Source of the DNA: Amoebophrya sp. A120
Lineage: Eukaryota > Sar > Dinophyceae > Syndiniales > Amoebophryaceae
Reading direction: 5' to 3'
DNA: 64,000 nucleotides
NCBI GenBank assembly: GCA_905178155.1
Contig: CAJINV010000003.1
Location: 9,679,979-9,743,978 of the forward strand
Both the position numbers and the translations under genes were made by a program. Numbering within the stretch: the first letter of the stretch is position 1; the number at the start of each line of letters is the position of its first letter. Below the pieces are notes generated by a model. It saw only the letters and a program-made list of their open reading frames with translations, did not search any database and was not told where the DNA came from. Below are positions 12,370 to 24,032 of this stretch, piece after piece.

Positions 12370-14601
12370 CTTTGGAAACCTGCACTGTATTGATTCGCTG
12401 AGAGTGCGTGGTCTCACTCAGAAAAAAAACGAGCCAAGTGCACGGCCGATATCTTTTCTCCGGGCGTGCGACGAAGAAATCTAGCGCGAGCTTTCGCACT
12501 CCTACTCGTTGCTGGTTCACCTGCATAGGTTCAGGGTTTCGGGCCTGAGAGGTGGCGGGGCCGACACGGTATTCCCCCACTTTTTACCGCGAAAGCGAAG
12601 CGACTGCACTGGTGATTCCAGCGAGGGGTGCGCGAGGAGATGTGCCAGTGCCAAGCCTCTCATGGCGGCGCGAGGCCAAGCAGTGAGGCAGTATACTAAA
12701 CCGACAATGGGGGCCCCAGCCTGCCCTGTCTGACTCGCCCGCCAAGGCCTATAAACGCGCGCCCCTGCGCTTGTCGCAGCGCGCGCAGACCCGGTCGTGG
12801 CCGCGCGCGCTTGCACTGCGCCCGTCTGCCCGGGGCCGGCAAACCTGACCTTGTGGGGGCGCGGCGGCTTCTTCTAAGACCCCTCCGCCAGGGCTCTAGC
12901 AAAGGTAGTCGGGCCGGCCGGGCGGCCCGCGAGCGGCCGCAACCCTGGCGGCCGCGCCCCCGCCCGCCGCGCGCTACCGGGCCCGGGCGGCCCGCGGCCG
13001 CTTCATCCTAGTACGGACGGGCAGGCCTTTGCGGACTTGCCAGGCGCGTGCAAGCCCGCGGGGGACCTGCCACACAGCAAAGGCCGCCGGCGTAACTATC
13101 TGGACACGCCACGCTCGGCGGAGGGGCCGCCCGTGCCCCGCGCGGAGGCAGCCTAAGGCGCGAAGGCTGCCAAACATCCCGGGTTCCCGCTCGCGGGCGG
13201 CCGGCGCTTCCGCTCCAGTAGTCGGGCCGCCCCCGTTCCGGCCATCCCCCCTTCGCCCTACGCGGCGCGGCTCCGCGCGCTTCGCGACAACAGCTTCAAG
13301 CATCGCCTCTATCCTTGCGTGACCAAACTGTCGGGCTTGGCAACCACCACTAAGGCAGCGGGGCGGCCGCTACAATGCCACGCGCGCCATTGAGGTGGTA
13401 CTAGCGGCATTGTCTCATCGGGCTTGCGTCATCAGCGCTCTCCCTGTCCCTATACCTTCGCTGGCCCCAAAAATTAGCGCTCGTGCTTACAAAGAAATCA
13501 CCGGCTCCCGCTGATAGAGCCACTGCAGCGCCGCCCCTCCTTCGTGCCCCGACGTCGTCGCTCAAAGCTCATCACACATGAGTTCTCAGCCGAGAGATCA
13601 AGCGGGTACGTCTCACTATGGGCGCCTTGAGGAAATGGTCCCGCGCAGAGACCTCCAAGAAGATAGCCGCGCCGGCGCTTCGGAGCACTTTTGCTAACCT
13701 TGGCGAAAGCCAACTAAGCGCGCTGGGTGTAGTTACGCGACGGCACATGATTGATGCGGGCGCCGATATGCGCATCAGGCTAGCCGTACATCAACGGTGC
13801 GTCGATGTTAACCCTCAGCGTCCGGAAAGACCCGTCCACTCGTGCCGGCAGTTCCCACGCAGCGCAAAATAAAAGAACGAAGCCGAAATCCTCAACACTC
13901 CAATTCTCTATCTACTCTTTAGCATCGCTCAGTGAAGTTCGGCGGCAAAATCAGATTGCAGCCGTGGGTTGGTTGCGCAATGCTTTCCTCTCTCTCCTCC
14001 TTTGTGTTACATGCGCTGCTAGTAGTTCAAACAAGTAAAAGTGCTGGAGAACGAACACTTGCAGCAAAAAGCAGTAATGTGCTTGATCACCAAGCAGATA
14101 AAGGCTTTCTTCGATGCTTTTCTCTCCTGCTCTTCAAAGCGGGTTCACATATCATAACGAGAAATAAATACGAAGGTCACATCAGCTGGCCAGAAAGTTA
14201 GACTGGTTGCAGCCCTAAATGGCCATAGGAAAGTACACCACTAAACGCACTGACACATCGTCTTTAACCTGACTCGTTCTGGTGCATTGCGACCGGCTAA
14301 AACGACTGACTTCAGCGACTTCATCATCTCAATAGATCCTTCCTCCAGCCACCGGCAGAGAGCAGCTAGCAGTCGAAGCACACGTACTCCAGTCGTCCAA
14401 CATAGCGGCGCGCCGCATCACGTTACGAGACAAGTAAAAGCATATGCATGGATTCAGAGTCTGGTGGACGCCTCCGCCTCCCGTAAGGCAATCTCTCGGT
14501 CGTGATCGGTTAACAATTACAATCCGTGACAAGCGTACAAGTTATGCTTCAACCGGTCATTCCGAAACTTTTTCATTTAGAAAAAGTTCAGGCTCGAACC
14601 T
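12370..14601. other. Intergenic GC-rich region
   Basis: The stretch between the coiled-coil gene and the 3' end of RACK1. The part at 12.7-13.4 kb is extremely GC-rich with simultaneous long frames on both strands; I read these as compositional artefacts. No repeat boundaries were found. Confidence 0.45.
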
Positions 14602-16129
14602 TTAGGAACGCCCAATCGAGTAGACGTAGATGTGTCCGTCCGTTGAACCGGCGAAAAGCGTGTTACCGTCGGCGGACCACTGCAAGGACACACACCACGG
14701 GATGCCGGACTTCGGAATAGTCTTGGTTGTCAGCTCGTCCAAGATCAGTTTGTTCTCCAAGTCCCAGATTTTGATACTCGTGTCTGTGGCAGCGCACAGC
14801 CAGTAGTTTTTCGGCGAGAAGCACATGGCATTGATAGTGGAATTGGCGTCCAGGGAGTAGAGATGTTTGCCGTCATTGACGTCCCACAGCATCGCAGTTC
14901 CATCTTTCCCACCGGAACCGCAGAGAGAACCATCCGGAGAGATAGTGATGGTGTACAAGACGCCTGATTGCAGATGATCATTATATTCGGGAGTCAAGAA
15001 GTTATGCAGGATCATGTTCATCTTCATACTTGAAGAGCACGCTTTCTACATGTTCCGACCGACTGAGTTACGGCAACACGTGAAGGCGAAAGCAAAGTGT
15101 TATTATTTAGAAAGGATTGCGAGCACGATGCAGAACGCATCATCTTGTCGGCCCACTGCCACTGAGAAGTGGCGAGACTCAAACGCTACTTCTTAATGTG
15201 GAATAGCCAGGAAGTCGTCGCGCATGTTACTCTTTGTACGTGCCATGCCTCACAACGGCATGCGAGGGCCCACAGTTCCCCAAGCTCGAGCTGCGCACGA
15301 TTTTGACAACAGGCCTATCTTGAAAAATGATACAACGCGATGAGAAATGTTTGTTATCAACATTTAACAGTCAATATCTGAGTTGTACCTGTGTGTCCCG
15401 CCAAGTTGGTCTTCAGCTTGCAGTTGTTCAGATTCCAAACCTTGATCAACTTGTCCCATCCGCATGACACGATCAGCGGATTCTTCGCGGAGGGAGAAAA
15501 GCGCACACAGGAAACCCAATCGGTGTGATTCTCTTCCGTGATTGTGTACTTGCACTCAGCGAGTGTGTTCCACAACTTGATGGTTTTATCACGCGACCCG
15601 GACACGATCTGGCGGTTATCCGCTGAGAATGCCACGGAGTTGACGTCCTTCGTGTGCCCACGAAATTTGCGGACGGACTGACCGGTGTTCAAGTCCCACA
15701 AGCGCATCGTGCTGTCCATAGAACCCGTCAGCGCAAACTGACCATCGGAACTGATCACGGTATCGCACACCGCTTGGTTGTGTCCATGCAGGCAGCGACG
15801 AGCATAACCTTACAATTTCAAATTGGAAAACGACTTGGAATTACTAGACACTTTTTCACACAGTTGTTCGATGGCATAATCTACTCAATATACGATCACA
15901 ATCAAGCCTAACCGCGGAATAGAATAAAGAATATGCGAAAAGAAGAACTCCGAAAATAACGTAGGTTTGTACCGGGGGAGGAGGCATCATTCGGAGTCAA
16001 TTCCCACACAACAGCGGTCTTGTCACGAGAACCGGACACAACCAAGTTCGACTGCTCGTAGGTGGTCGCGATAGAGGTGACCCATCCAGCGTGCCCCTGG
16101 AGCGCTCCGCGATACGTGATTTCGGCCAT
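14602..16129 (-). CDS. RACK1: RACK1 ribosome-associated WD40 scaffold
   Basis: Exons 15961-16129, 15389-15808 and 14602-14963 join to 316 residues, the usual RACK1 length. The N-terminus [20 protein letters not shown] and the repeat cores [62 protein letters not shown] and [16 protein letters not shown] are textbook RACK1. It is a seven-bladed WD40 propeller bound to the small ribosomal subunit near the mRNA exit, linking translation to kinase signalling. Intron 1 (15809-15960, 152 bp) and intron 2 (14964-15388, 425 bp) are GT-AG. Intron 1 is bounded by the same pentamer: GTTAT opens the intron and also opens exon 2. The start ATG is the only one matching family length; the in-frame open stretch upstream is likely 5' UTR. 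Confidence 0.97.
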
Positions 16130-17510
16130 TTTGCGAATTTCGTTATAATATCTGCCCTTCTGTAAAGAGAAAGCAATGGACCCTGAAATGATTATATGAT
16201 CAAATTTCAGTAATGTTTGACGTCTGAACAACCAGGAGATTGATTTGAGGTAGCAATTGTGAGCATTTGCACGGATCAATGCGGCTTCGACTGCGTCAAC
16301 CTCGTCGCCGTTCGAGCAACAAATTTCCGTTTGCACCCAACTGATGGCAGATCCTCCCGCTTTCTTGTGAGGTAGCAAACTAGGATCACACGTTTTAATG
16401 ATCTCACGGCCATGCCGAGTGATTCTCAGAAGAATTCGTTCAGATCCAGAACTTCACAGCAGCATATTTCAAAGAGCCTCGGGCTCGAGTGATTGTGAGC
16501 AAAAATTCCAACATCGCCGACGATGATTTAAATCTGTTCGACTCCAAGTCTAAGCCATCATCGCAGAACGATCATCAATAACAAGCAGAACAGGTACATT
16601 TTCAAGAGGGCTCAAGTAATTTGTGGCTGTTCTTTCAGCTTTACATCCCTGTGACCGATGATAAGATCCAACACGAGCTTTTTTTTTCTTGCCATGTTGC
16701 TTTCGGATCCCCAACATGCTAAGACAACTCGTAGAAATTCTGATCCATGAAAAAAGACGTAGCATCTCTTGATCGTAGAGCTCGGTTCGATGATTCTCCA
16801 GGTTTCGTGACCAAAAAGTAGGTGGACAGAACGGAAACAAATCTCGCATCAAGTCTGCAGTACGACCTGGTGTATGTGCTCGACTGTCCACGATCGCTGG
16901 CTCTGCACACGCTGGTCTTTGGAGGGGAGTTCCAAATTGATTTTCACATGTAGCTAGCGGCTGTTCGGTTCCTCTTTCACCGACGTTTCTTTTCATAAAT
17001 GAAAACGCGTGTCTGCTCCTTGCGCGCTGCGCTAAGCCACTCTTCCGTGTCTGCGAAACGCTCTTGAGTGTCAAAGTCCGAAAAGCCTTCACTGCAGTGA
17101 TTTACGAGCCATGCTCACAGCCAACGCATTGACTTCTCCATGCTGAGTGGTTGATGGCGGTGGCGTCTTAGCACGTGACTACCAAGACGAACGCTTTTCT
17201 CCGCTTTCATCCCCGGGAACGTGACGGCCAGGCGCCGGCGCTCCGCTTGGTCGTCAGCGCCTGTCCGGAAAATCCGCGTCGCTCCAGGACAGCTCCGCGA
17301 GGAGTCGACGACTAAGCTCACTACTTTGCCCGTTCTTCGTCGCCCATGATTTGCTGGCGCAACGTTTCCAAGTTGTGCTTTGGCGGCCCTCTAGCGTGCG
17401 GCGGCGATAAGCTATCCCGACGGGCGAAGCGTTTGAGTACGTCATCCGTTGACTTCTGCGCACATTCGTCAACTACTACTACACAGCAGGCAGGGAGCCT
17501 GCGGGGCGCG
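16130..17510. other. Intergenic region between RACK1 and the wolframin-OB exon
   Basis: No supported gene. An open frame on the minus strand at 16550-16993 could encode about 148 residues, but shows no recognisable domain. Another at 17321-17605 overlaps the neighbouring exon in a different frame. Confidence 0.4.
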
Positions 17511-18231
17511 TCAGGTTTCGTCGTTGCTGCCGTCGCCCCCATGGCGGAGCGCTTCGCTGTTACTCGTCTGTCGAGCGGGAGAGCTAGCCGCTCCCGGGAT
17601 CTCATTGCGCTGCTGCTCGTTGACAGTCCAAACGGGCCTGCTCCCGGGTCGTTCGTGGCCCTCCTCTTTGGTAGATAGTGGAGGAGAATGGGTCGCCGTA
17701 AGAGCGAGCTGAGGATCGCCCGTCACCGCAGCAGCTGATAGCGGAGATTTCTCGCCGCGGCCTGCAGCGCCGGCATTTTTCCGCCCTTCGTCTAATGACC
17801 CAAGGCGGGCGGGCTGCTCCCGCGACTGCTTCCCTGTCATGGAGCTGCTAGCACTTGCATCGCCGCCTCTGCCATGTCCTTGATCTTGGTCAGAGACCCC
17901 AAACGTGCTCGGTGTCGCCTGCAACGACAACGGGTCTCCGCGCCTGAGCCCCCCATCAAGCTGCCCGGAGCCCCTAGGCCCTCCTCCGTCTGCTTCCTGA
18001 TCTGTGTGGGAAGCTGCTTGCGCGATAAGCGCCGGCGCTCGGCGATGCGCCACAATTTTCCACAGCTGCAAGACATGCGGGCTTCCGCGAATGCCAAGGC
18101 CCAAAATAGTCGCATTAAACACAATTGCGTCACCCTCTTCAATGTCTGCGAGAGCGTCTTCAAGTTCGGGATTAAACAACAAAGTCATGGAATCCAGAAA
18201 AGAAAGCGCGGCGCAGTGCCCGCCGCTACTG
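17511..18231 (-). CDS. 3' exon: second half of a wolframin-type OB fold plus disordered tail
   Basis: The frame encodes about 240 residues. The first 50 (DSMTLLFNPELEDALADIEE, then GDAIVFNATILGLG and SPHVLQLWKI) match the C-terminal strands of the OB-fold domain in wolframin (WFS1), which in human reads as a run ending in a sub-domain where residues like SLIEFSTILEG precede a FELKAI strand. The remainder is a Gly/Ser/Asp-rich disordered tail ending GDGSNDET. No start codon is needed: a strong acceptor (TTTTTTCAG at 18232-18240) precedes it in phase 2. The matching N-terminal half of the OB fold, also ending in phase 2, lies 5 kb upstream on the same strand (23254-24032). I infer one gene; the join has not been verified. 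Alternatively this is the end of a separate paralogue. Confidence 0.62.
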
Positions 18232-21200
18232 CTGAAAAAACGCCTCGCGTCTGCATTTGTCTGTAAGCGCTGGAGCGCGAAGAGAAACAAAAAGAGCAGA
18301 GTAGCGCACTCACGTCATATCTGCCGGCCAGCCCTGCTGCTGGTGGGCGAAGAAGCAGAGAGGGAGGGAAAATATAACGCGCTCAACAATTAAATTCAAA
18401 AATTTTGCGCAGGGGGGTATCTTTCGTTGCTTTCTTTGCATTCTTTTCGAAGGCGAGGGCTTTCCAGGTCACCGGCCAACAGTGTGTCTCCAGGCCTTGT
18501 GGCCTTGCCGCGCGATCCGCGCAACCTTGTGACGCAGAGACACTGTTGGCCGCCTGAGTAGTGTTCGCCCTTCCTGGTTCTGTTATTTTGCGCGCAAATT
18601 TGACGACGCTCACTGCCTGTCGCCTTCATGCTGGCACGCGCGAGAGGGCTGGCGCCGTTAGCTGCTCATTCAGAGGGCCGGCCAGACTCTACCGTCATGG
18701 CCATCCCCTCGTGAAGGTGAGACTGCCTGAAAGCGAAAGCCCCCTTGATCCTCACACATGGAGCTCGCGGCCGAGCTGCCTCGGCTGCGGCAGCCAATCA
18801 CGCCAACAGTAGGGGATAGCAGGGGCGGCCAGCCGCGCCCTCCAATGTGCCAGGCAACCCTGGGAGCAGACGCAGCGCGCTTCTATTCGTGGAGAACACG
18901 CCCGGCAGCGCATGCGGCACGTGGGCGTGTCTATCGATGTAGAAACACGGCCCCAAAGAAATTCACTGCGCCGGCCATTCGCCGAAAATAACGCGCAGAC
19001 CTGGGGGCAACAATATTGGGTATGGGGCGAGTCTCTGCACGGGAAAAGGGCGTGATAGCCACGAAGGTGGACAAGCGCCGCGCCGGAGTGGGGTCTTGGC
19101 TGCTCCCCATCGCATGTCTCCTCTTGCCACCTGGGCAACGCGTGGTAGTGGAAATAGAAATCGGATGCCGTTCTGGCCAGATATTCCCCGCGGGCTTTTG
19201 GTGTTGCTAGGGGCGTGGGGCGGGGATGGCAGGGCTTTGGCAACAACGCCCGCGCCCAGACCCTTCGGCGCCTTGAAACGCCGCAACGCCCTTCATGCGA
19301 AGCTCGGCTTCGCCCAGTTTCCGCAGAAGAGTCTCCTTGACCGGCCAGCACTTATAGGGCCCGTGTAGCGCTGCGAAACTAGCGAAGGCAGCGACAATAC
19401 AAGGCGCCTACCCAGACGGCGGCTGGAGGGGCACTGGTGCGCTCAGCTTCACTGCAGTTTGGCCCCGGGCGAACCCCGGAGCAGGGCAGCTTCGCACGCG
19501 ACGGCGCCTACCAATAGCGCGCTTTGCGGAGCAAATACATGCTCGCCCTCGGAGGTGTTTTCTGTGAACCACCAACAGACTTCCCCACGAGAGCCTCGGA
19601 CCCTTATAGGAGACCCCTATAAAGGGGGGGTGTTAATAGTTGAGAATTAGTCCACCATACCATGGCGAACTAAGTTCGAGAACACACCACATGAGGCCTT
19701 ATAGCCGACCCCCCTTGGGCACCCCCTTAATAGTTGAGATTCTTGGGTGAGAACTGTCGAGAATCAGCTCAATTCCCATTCGGATTCTGGCCCCGTTAGG
19801 CGTAGGTCGTCTGCTGCTTTCTGCGCTTGGGGCGCATCGCTTTCGTGGAGTTGTGTGGCTGTGCGGCATCTGTTTAGGCGCGGCGCATCGAGCTTCGCTG
19901 TGTTGGCCAGCTTTACCCTGCTATAAACGGGGCCTACCAGAATTCTGCCTCAGCAGCCTCGCGCCTATGTTGCGCGCACTGCCCGATGACAGATGGCGCC
20001 GTGGGGCACGCCAGGCGAGGGGGCCAACCCGCGGCGGGTTTTCCATCGCCATTCGGCTCGGGGCCGTAGGCGCGGGCCCTCCAACAATGCAGGCCATAAC
20101 GCGTGGGCTGTGCGCGAATGAAGTTGGCGAAGTTGGAAAAAGGCCTGCGCCGCCCCGATTCTGCTTAGGGTTGCTGCCCATCAGGGCGCGCGATACACGG
20201 CAGCAGAGTGGGGCTCGTGCGAGCGCGGGCGGCGGTTGGATTATCAACACAGCCGCCCGTGACAGGAATGGGTGGGGGCAGCACGCTTCTGATCCAGCCC
20301 GCGTTCCGGCCGTTCTGAATATAGGGCCGAATAGCAGCGCAAGGGAGCTTTCCTACCGCGCCGCACACCGTCTTTCATGCCCCCGACCAATGGAGTGGGC
20401 TTCAGATCGCGCGCCCCCCCATCAAGATTCGGCAGCCCAGGGCGTGTGGGCTTCGTTGCCTGCGCCCGGTGGTTTGGGGTGCAAAAGTGATTTGGTGGTC
20501 TGTTCTATGGTATTTGGGCGCGCTTTTTTGCCGTCCTACTTGGGGTTGGCTCACGTGAGCAAGTTTGCCGGCGCGTCGGCTCCAAGCAATATGGGCGAAG
20601 CAGCCTAAAACCCAGAGGAGTGGCGATGGCGGAAGCGCTATGGCAATCTCATTGGCGCTCTTGCCGTCGCGCTCGGCAGCTTGTTCGCCTGGTGGCGCTG
20701 GCATGCCTCGCGGTGGTGGGGAGTTTGGTCACATGGGCGCCCACCCGGAAAAAAAGGGCTTCTTCGTTTAATCAAGAAGCAATGCGGCCGACAAGGAGAG
20801 GCGGGCGCCTCGGTACCCAACGTCCGGTGGGGATTGCGGTTCCTGCTTCAAGCTACTGAAAAAGTCGGGGTGTCGCGGTGACTTCTTCACAGAGAGAGTG
20901 CACACGAGTACAGGTCGCGCGATTTTTAAATTTAATTGTTGAGCCCGTCATAGAAAACAAAGCGCATATATAATATCCAGAAGAGCACCCTTCTCCTCTT
21001 CTTTTTTGACTACTTGATCACGAAAACGAAAACCGACTCCCTGCATATGATATGGGAAGGCTCGGCTGTAACATTCCAGACTTTGGCTCTGACGCGATAC
21101 CGATGGCCTACTTAATGACGCGAATAATTGCCATGCAGCTTCTACACCTACAATGTGCAGATGCGCCCGCTCTCTTTCCATAAACGCTTGCATCAAAAAG

Positions 21201-23253
21201 AAAGCAACACAATGTCACAACCCAGAACGATTTTCATGGTGCGCTCGCAATATCCGTAAGTGGTCAGATGCTTAGTCACGGCCACGCTTTACAGGGGGCG
21301 CGTATCAGGCTAGGACGCAACAAGCGTATCCCTTGAAAGCAAAAAGCAAAAACAAGTGGAGCAAGCTTCTTCGTAACTATTATTAGTAGCCGAGGCGACA
21401 TCAAAGTCAAACAAAAAGCGAAATCAAACAAAAACGAAAAGGAAAAAAGCGCAAAAGCAAAGAGCAAGAACGCAGGGAATGCAAGTGCAACGGCTACAGG
21501 GCAAGTGGGAAGATTGACACTGGCATATGACGACTAACGCAAAGCGCTGGGACTGCAAAAGCGAAAAACAAAGCAAGCGGAGCGCGCCCTTAGTACCAAG
21601 TAGTTGTCAACTGAATGAAAAGGCTGCGCAAGAAAGGCAATGAGCGCGATGCCGCCCCGGGTCGCAACGCACCCCAGCACCACAAGATAAGACAACACGA
21701 ACGAAGCGGAAAAGGCAAGGCCTTGCCTGCTAATGCCTATGCTGGCAAGCGCTTTGCTTAGCACGTCGCACTTTGTGCGTGTTCCAACTCCTCCGCGTTG
21801 TTCCTATCGATCTCGATCTCAAGCACAGCAACGACGACACGCTCCTGCCTAGCTTAGTCGCATCGTTGTGGTTCCGAAACAGAGCGAGTCAATCCATCTT
21901 GAAACACGACCTCAAAACGTCCTGAGTCAAACGATGCAAACTCGACCGCTCTTCGTATGCTTATCAATGTGCTCAGAATCCTAACAGCCTACCCAAAAGC
22001 TAAAAAGGAAGTAGACATGACGGGGAACGTGCGTGCCCGTGGCGCGCATGCTTCTCATCGCGGCGTGAAGATGTTTCGTGGCCACCGCGTACAGGCATCC
22101 GCGATTGCATTTTTCCAAAAGTGCCAAAGCCAAAAAAAACCTAGAGCCGAACAGCTACAAACAAGAAGAGCCAAGGGCCCCGACCTAAAGAGCCGCCCTC
22201 GCGCTCGGTGCTTGGCGCTGTTCGCCGCGCTGCCGTCGGTCTGCCCAAGCTGCGGAAGGCCGTACCCTGTCAGGCCTGCCGATGCAAGTAGTCGGCTGGT
22301 CGGGCGGGCCCCCGAGGAAACTATCAGGAAAGCACCGGCCCGGCCGGCTGGGAGCGATCTAGAAAAACGCAGTAGAGAAAGCAAGCGCAGAAGCAAGCGC
22401 AAAAAGAAAAGCCCCTGCTCGCCACTCTGCGCCGCGCCGTCTTACGCTCAGAGGATCTTGCCGGGCCTGACCCAGCTGAAGGGTCCGACGGGTCCTACCT
22501 ACTGTTTACGCCCGACCCGGGCGGGCCGGCCCAGAGGGGCGGACCCCGGCAGGCCTGCTGCGCACACGAGAAGCGCTCGCAGGCCTGCAAACCGCCTCCC
22601 TAGCCTCGGCATGGAGGGCCCGGCGAACACGCGCCGGCTTGCTGAGATAGTACGAAAGTTAGTACTGGCGAGCCCCGGCATTGCCAGGCCTGGCCGGCCG
22701 AGTCGAAGAAAGGGCCTCAAAAAGGGCCGGCGAATGTGGAAGCGGCCAAGCCCCGTCTGTTCCGACGGATTGGGGCGGGCCAGGTGAGAAGGCCGGACAG
22801 GCGGGCCCCGGTTTGCCCGGAGCACTTTGCTGGCGGGCGCGCGAAAATCGCGCCGGGTGGGAGATCTAGCCGCCCCAAGCGGGTATCAGAAATCGGGCCC
22901 GGCTTAGTCGGGTATTCCCGTCTTTCTTCTTTTGCCGAGCCCCATTGTCCTTCTGTTCTTTTTTTTCTTTTCGCCTGTCGCTCCATGTATCTAGCACCTA
23001 TGTAATTGCCCTCCTCTTTACACACTACAGGCAAAGCGTACGTTGCTAGTTATGCTTTGGTAACTAGCAAACGCAGTGATTACGTTATACTGCATATCCA
23101 ACCTGTTGAATCAATTTGTGGTACGGTCTGACCCATCAAAGGCGACTTCGACACTCTCTTAGAGGTGCTGCGACTTCGACACTTCACGCATAGCTGCTTG
23201 AAGCCACCAAAGCGCATCGAGTTTTCGCTAGTCCCGAAATCTGCACGAGACAC
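18232..23253 (-). other. Proposed 5.0 kb intron of the LITAF/wolframin-OB gene
   Basis: The donor is GGAG|GTGTCT at 23253 and the acceptor TTTTTTCAG at 18232; phases agree. It contains the 2.58 kb TIR element described separately, plus a GC-rich block at 22.0-22.9 kb with many GGCCTG/GGGCCGG words and the AAAGC-rich tract at 21.34-21.48 kb. Nothing in it reads as protein. Confidence 0.5.
18373..20952. mobile_element. 2.58 kb non-autonomous TIR element with 5-bp duplication
   Basis: Inverted ends of about 40 bases: both begin TATRACGSGCTCAAC and continue AATTAAATT. They are flanked by GAAAA at 18368-18372 and again at 20953-20957. The interior is GC-rich, with a paired AATAGTTGAGA motif at about 19633 and 19726 and no transposase-like frame. 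It sits in the proposed intron between the two wolframin-OB half-domains. The TIRs are clear; the 5-bp duplication is short and A-rich, so slightly less certain. Superfamily not assigned. Confidence 0.82.
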
Positions 23254-24032
23254 CTCCAAAGAATTCGTCTGAGTTCTGGCATGGTATGCTTTTTCACATG
23301 ATATTCGGCGTTCCGAGAGTTTTCGGCCGGAATCATGTCCACTTTTATCATGCCGGGTGCGTCCCAAAAAAAGATATGAAACCCCTCCAGAATTTTGGAA
23401 ACGCGTCCCTCCCAGAGCACACGGTTCCCAGCATACATCTCGTCAAATTTCCGGCGCGCTCGTAGCGGGTTACCTAGAGACTTGCGGTAGCCGCAGAACT
23501 TCAGGTATCCCGGCCAGGTGCCTGTCTCGCCATCTAAATCCCGCCCGCCAGTTGGTGCATCGAGCAGGAGGTGACTCCCATGGTGATCACCGCGCCACAA
23601 AAAGATGAAAATCAACAGGAGGAGCACGCAAAAAAGAATGAGGTACTTTTTCGAAAGCACCACCGCACATCCGCTCATTTCCATGGTAAAAACCTCATTC
23701 TGAACACGCGGGCAGCGCACGCGATTTTTCTTGGCGAGAACGTTGCGGCAGTCAGGACACCGGTGGACAACGGTGCGCAGTACGGGCCAGACAAGGGGTA
23801 ATAAGCAGAGACTGAACCAACCACACGCACAGAGTATACAGAAGGAAAGGGCATAGGTCATGGCAGAAGCCTCGTGGTCGACGAAACTCACTCCGTTTTT
23901 CCGCCGGCAGTATGGGCACTCAACAAATTCCACCGGAAGCTCGCCAAACTCAATCGCATCGTTCGGGTCTTGCATACGTGCGCGCTCCATACGCGGAAAG
24001 TATCTCATCCACGCTGGGCGCACTGCGGACAT
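23254..24032 (-). CDS. 5' exon: LITAF zinc-domain membrane protein with N-terminal half of a wolframin-type OB fold
   Basis: The frame starts at an ATG and gives about 259 residues before the proposed donor. Residues 39-42 are CPYC and 90-95 HRCPDC, with an amphipathic hydrophobic stretch at 57-85 between them: the diagnostic LITAF (LPS-induced TNF factor) zinc domain, which inserts monotopically into endosomal membranes. A true transmembrane segment follows at 130-146 (YLILFCVLLLLIFIFLW). Residues 173-233 (PGYLKFCG, RRKFDEMYAGNRVLWEGRV, GMIKVDMIP) resemble the start of the wolframin OB fold, including its V-W-x-G-R strand. The frame runs on to a stop at 23184 if the donor is not used. I infer that it splices to 17511-18231, completing the OB fold. 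The likely site of action is the ER or endosomal membrane. Confidence 0.85.

Noticed and set aside
16550-16993. Minus-strand frame of about 148 codons upstream of RACK1
   Set aside because: No known domain, no heptads or hydrophobic pattern, and no way to separate it from chance in this region.
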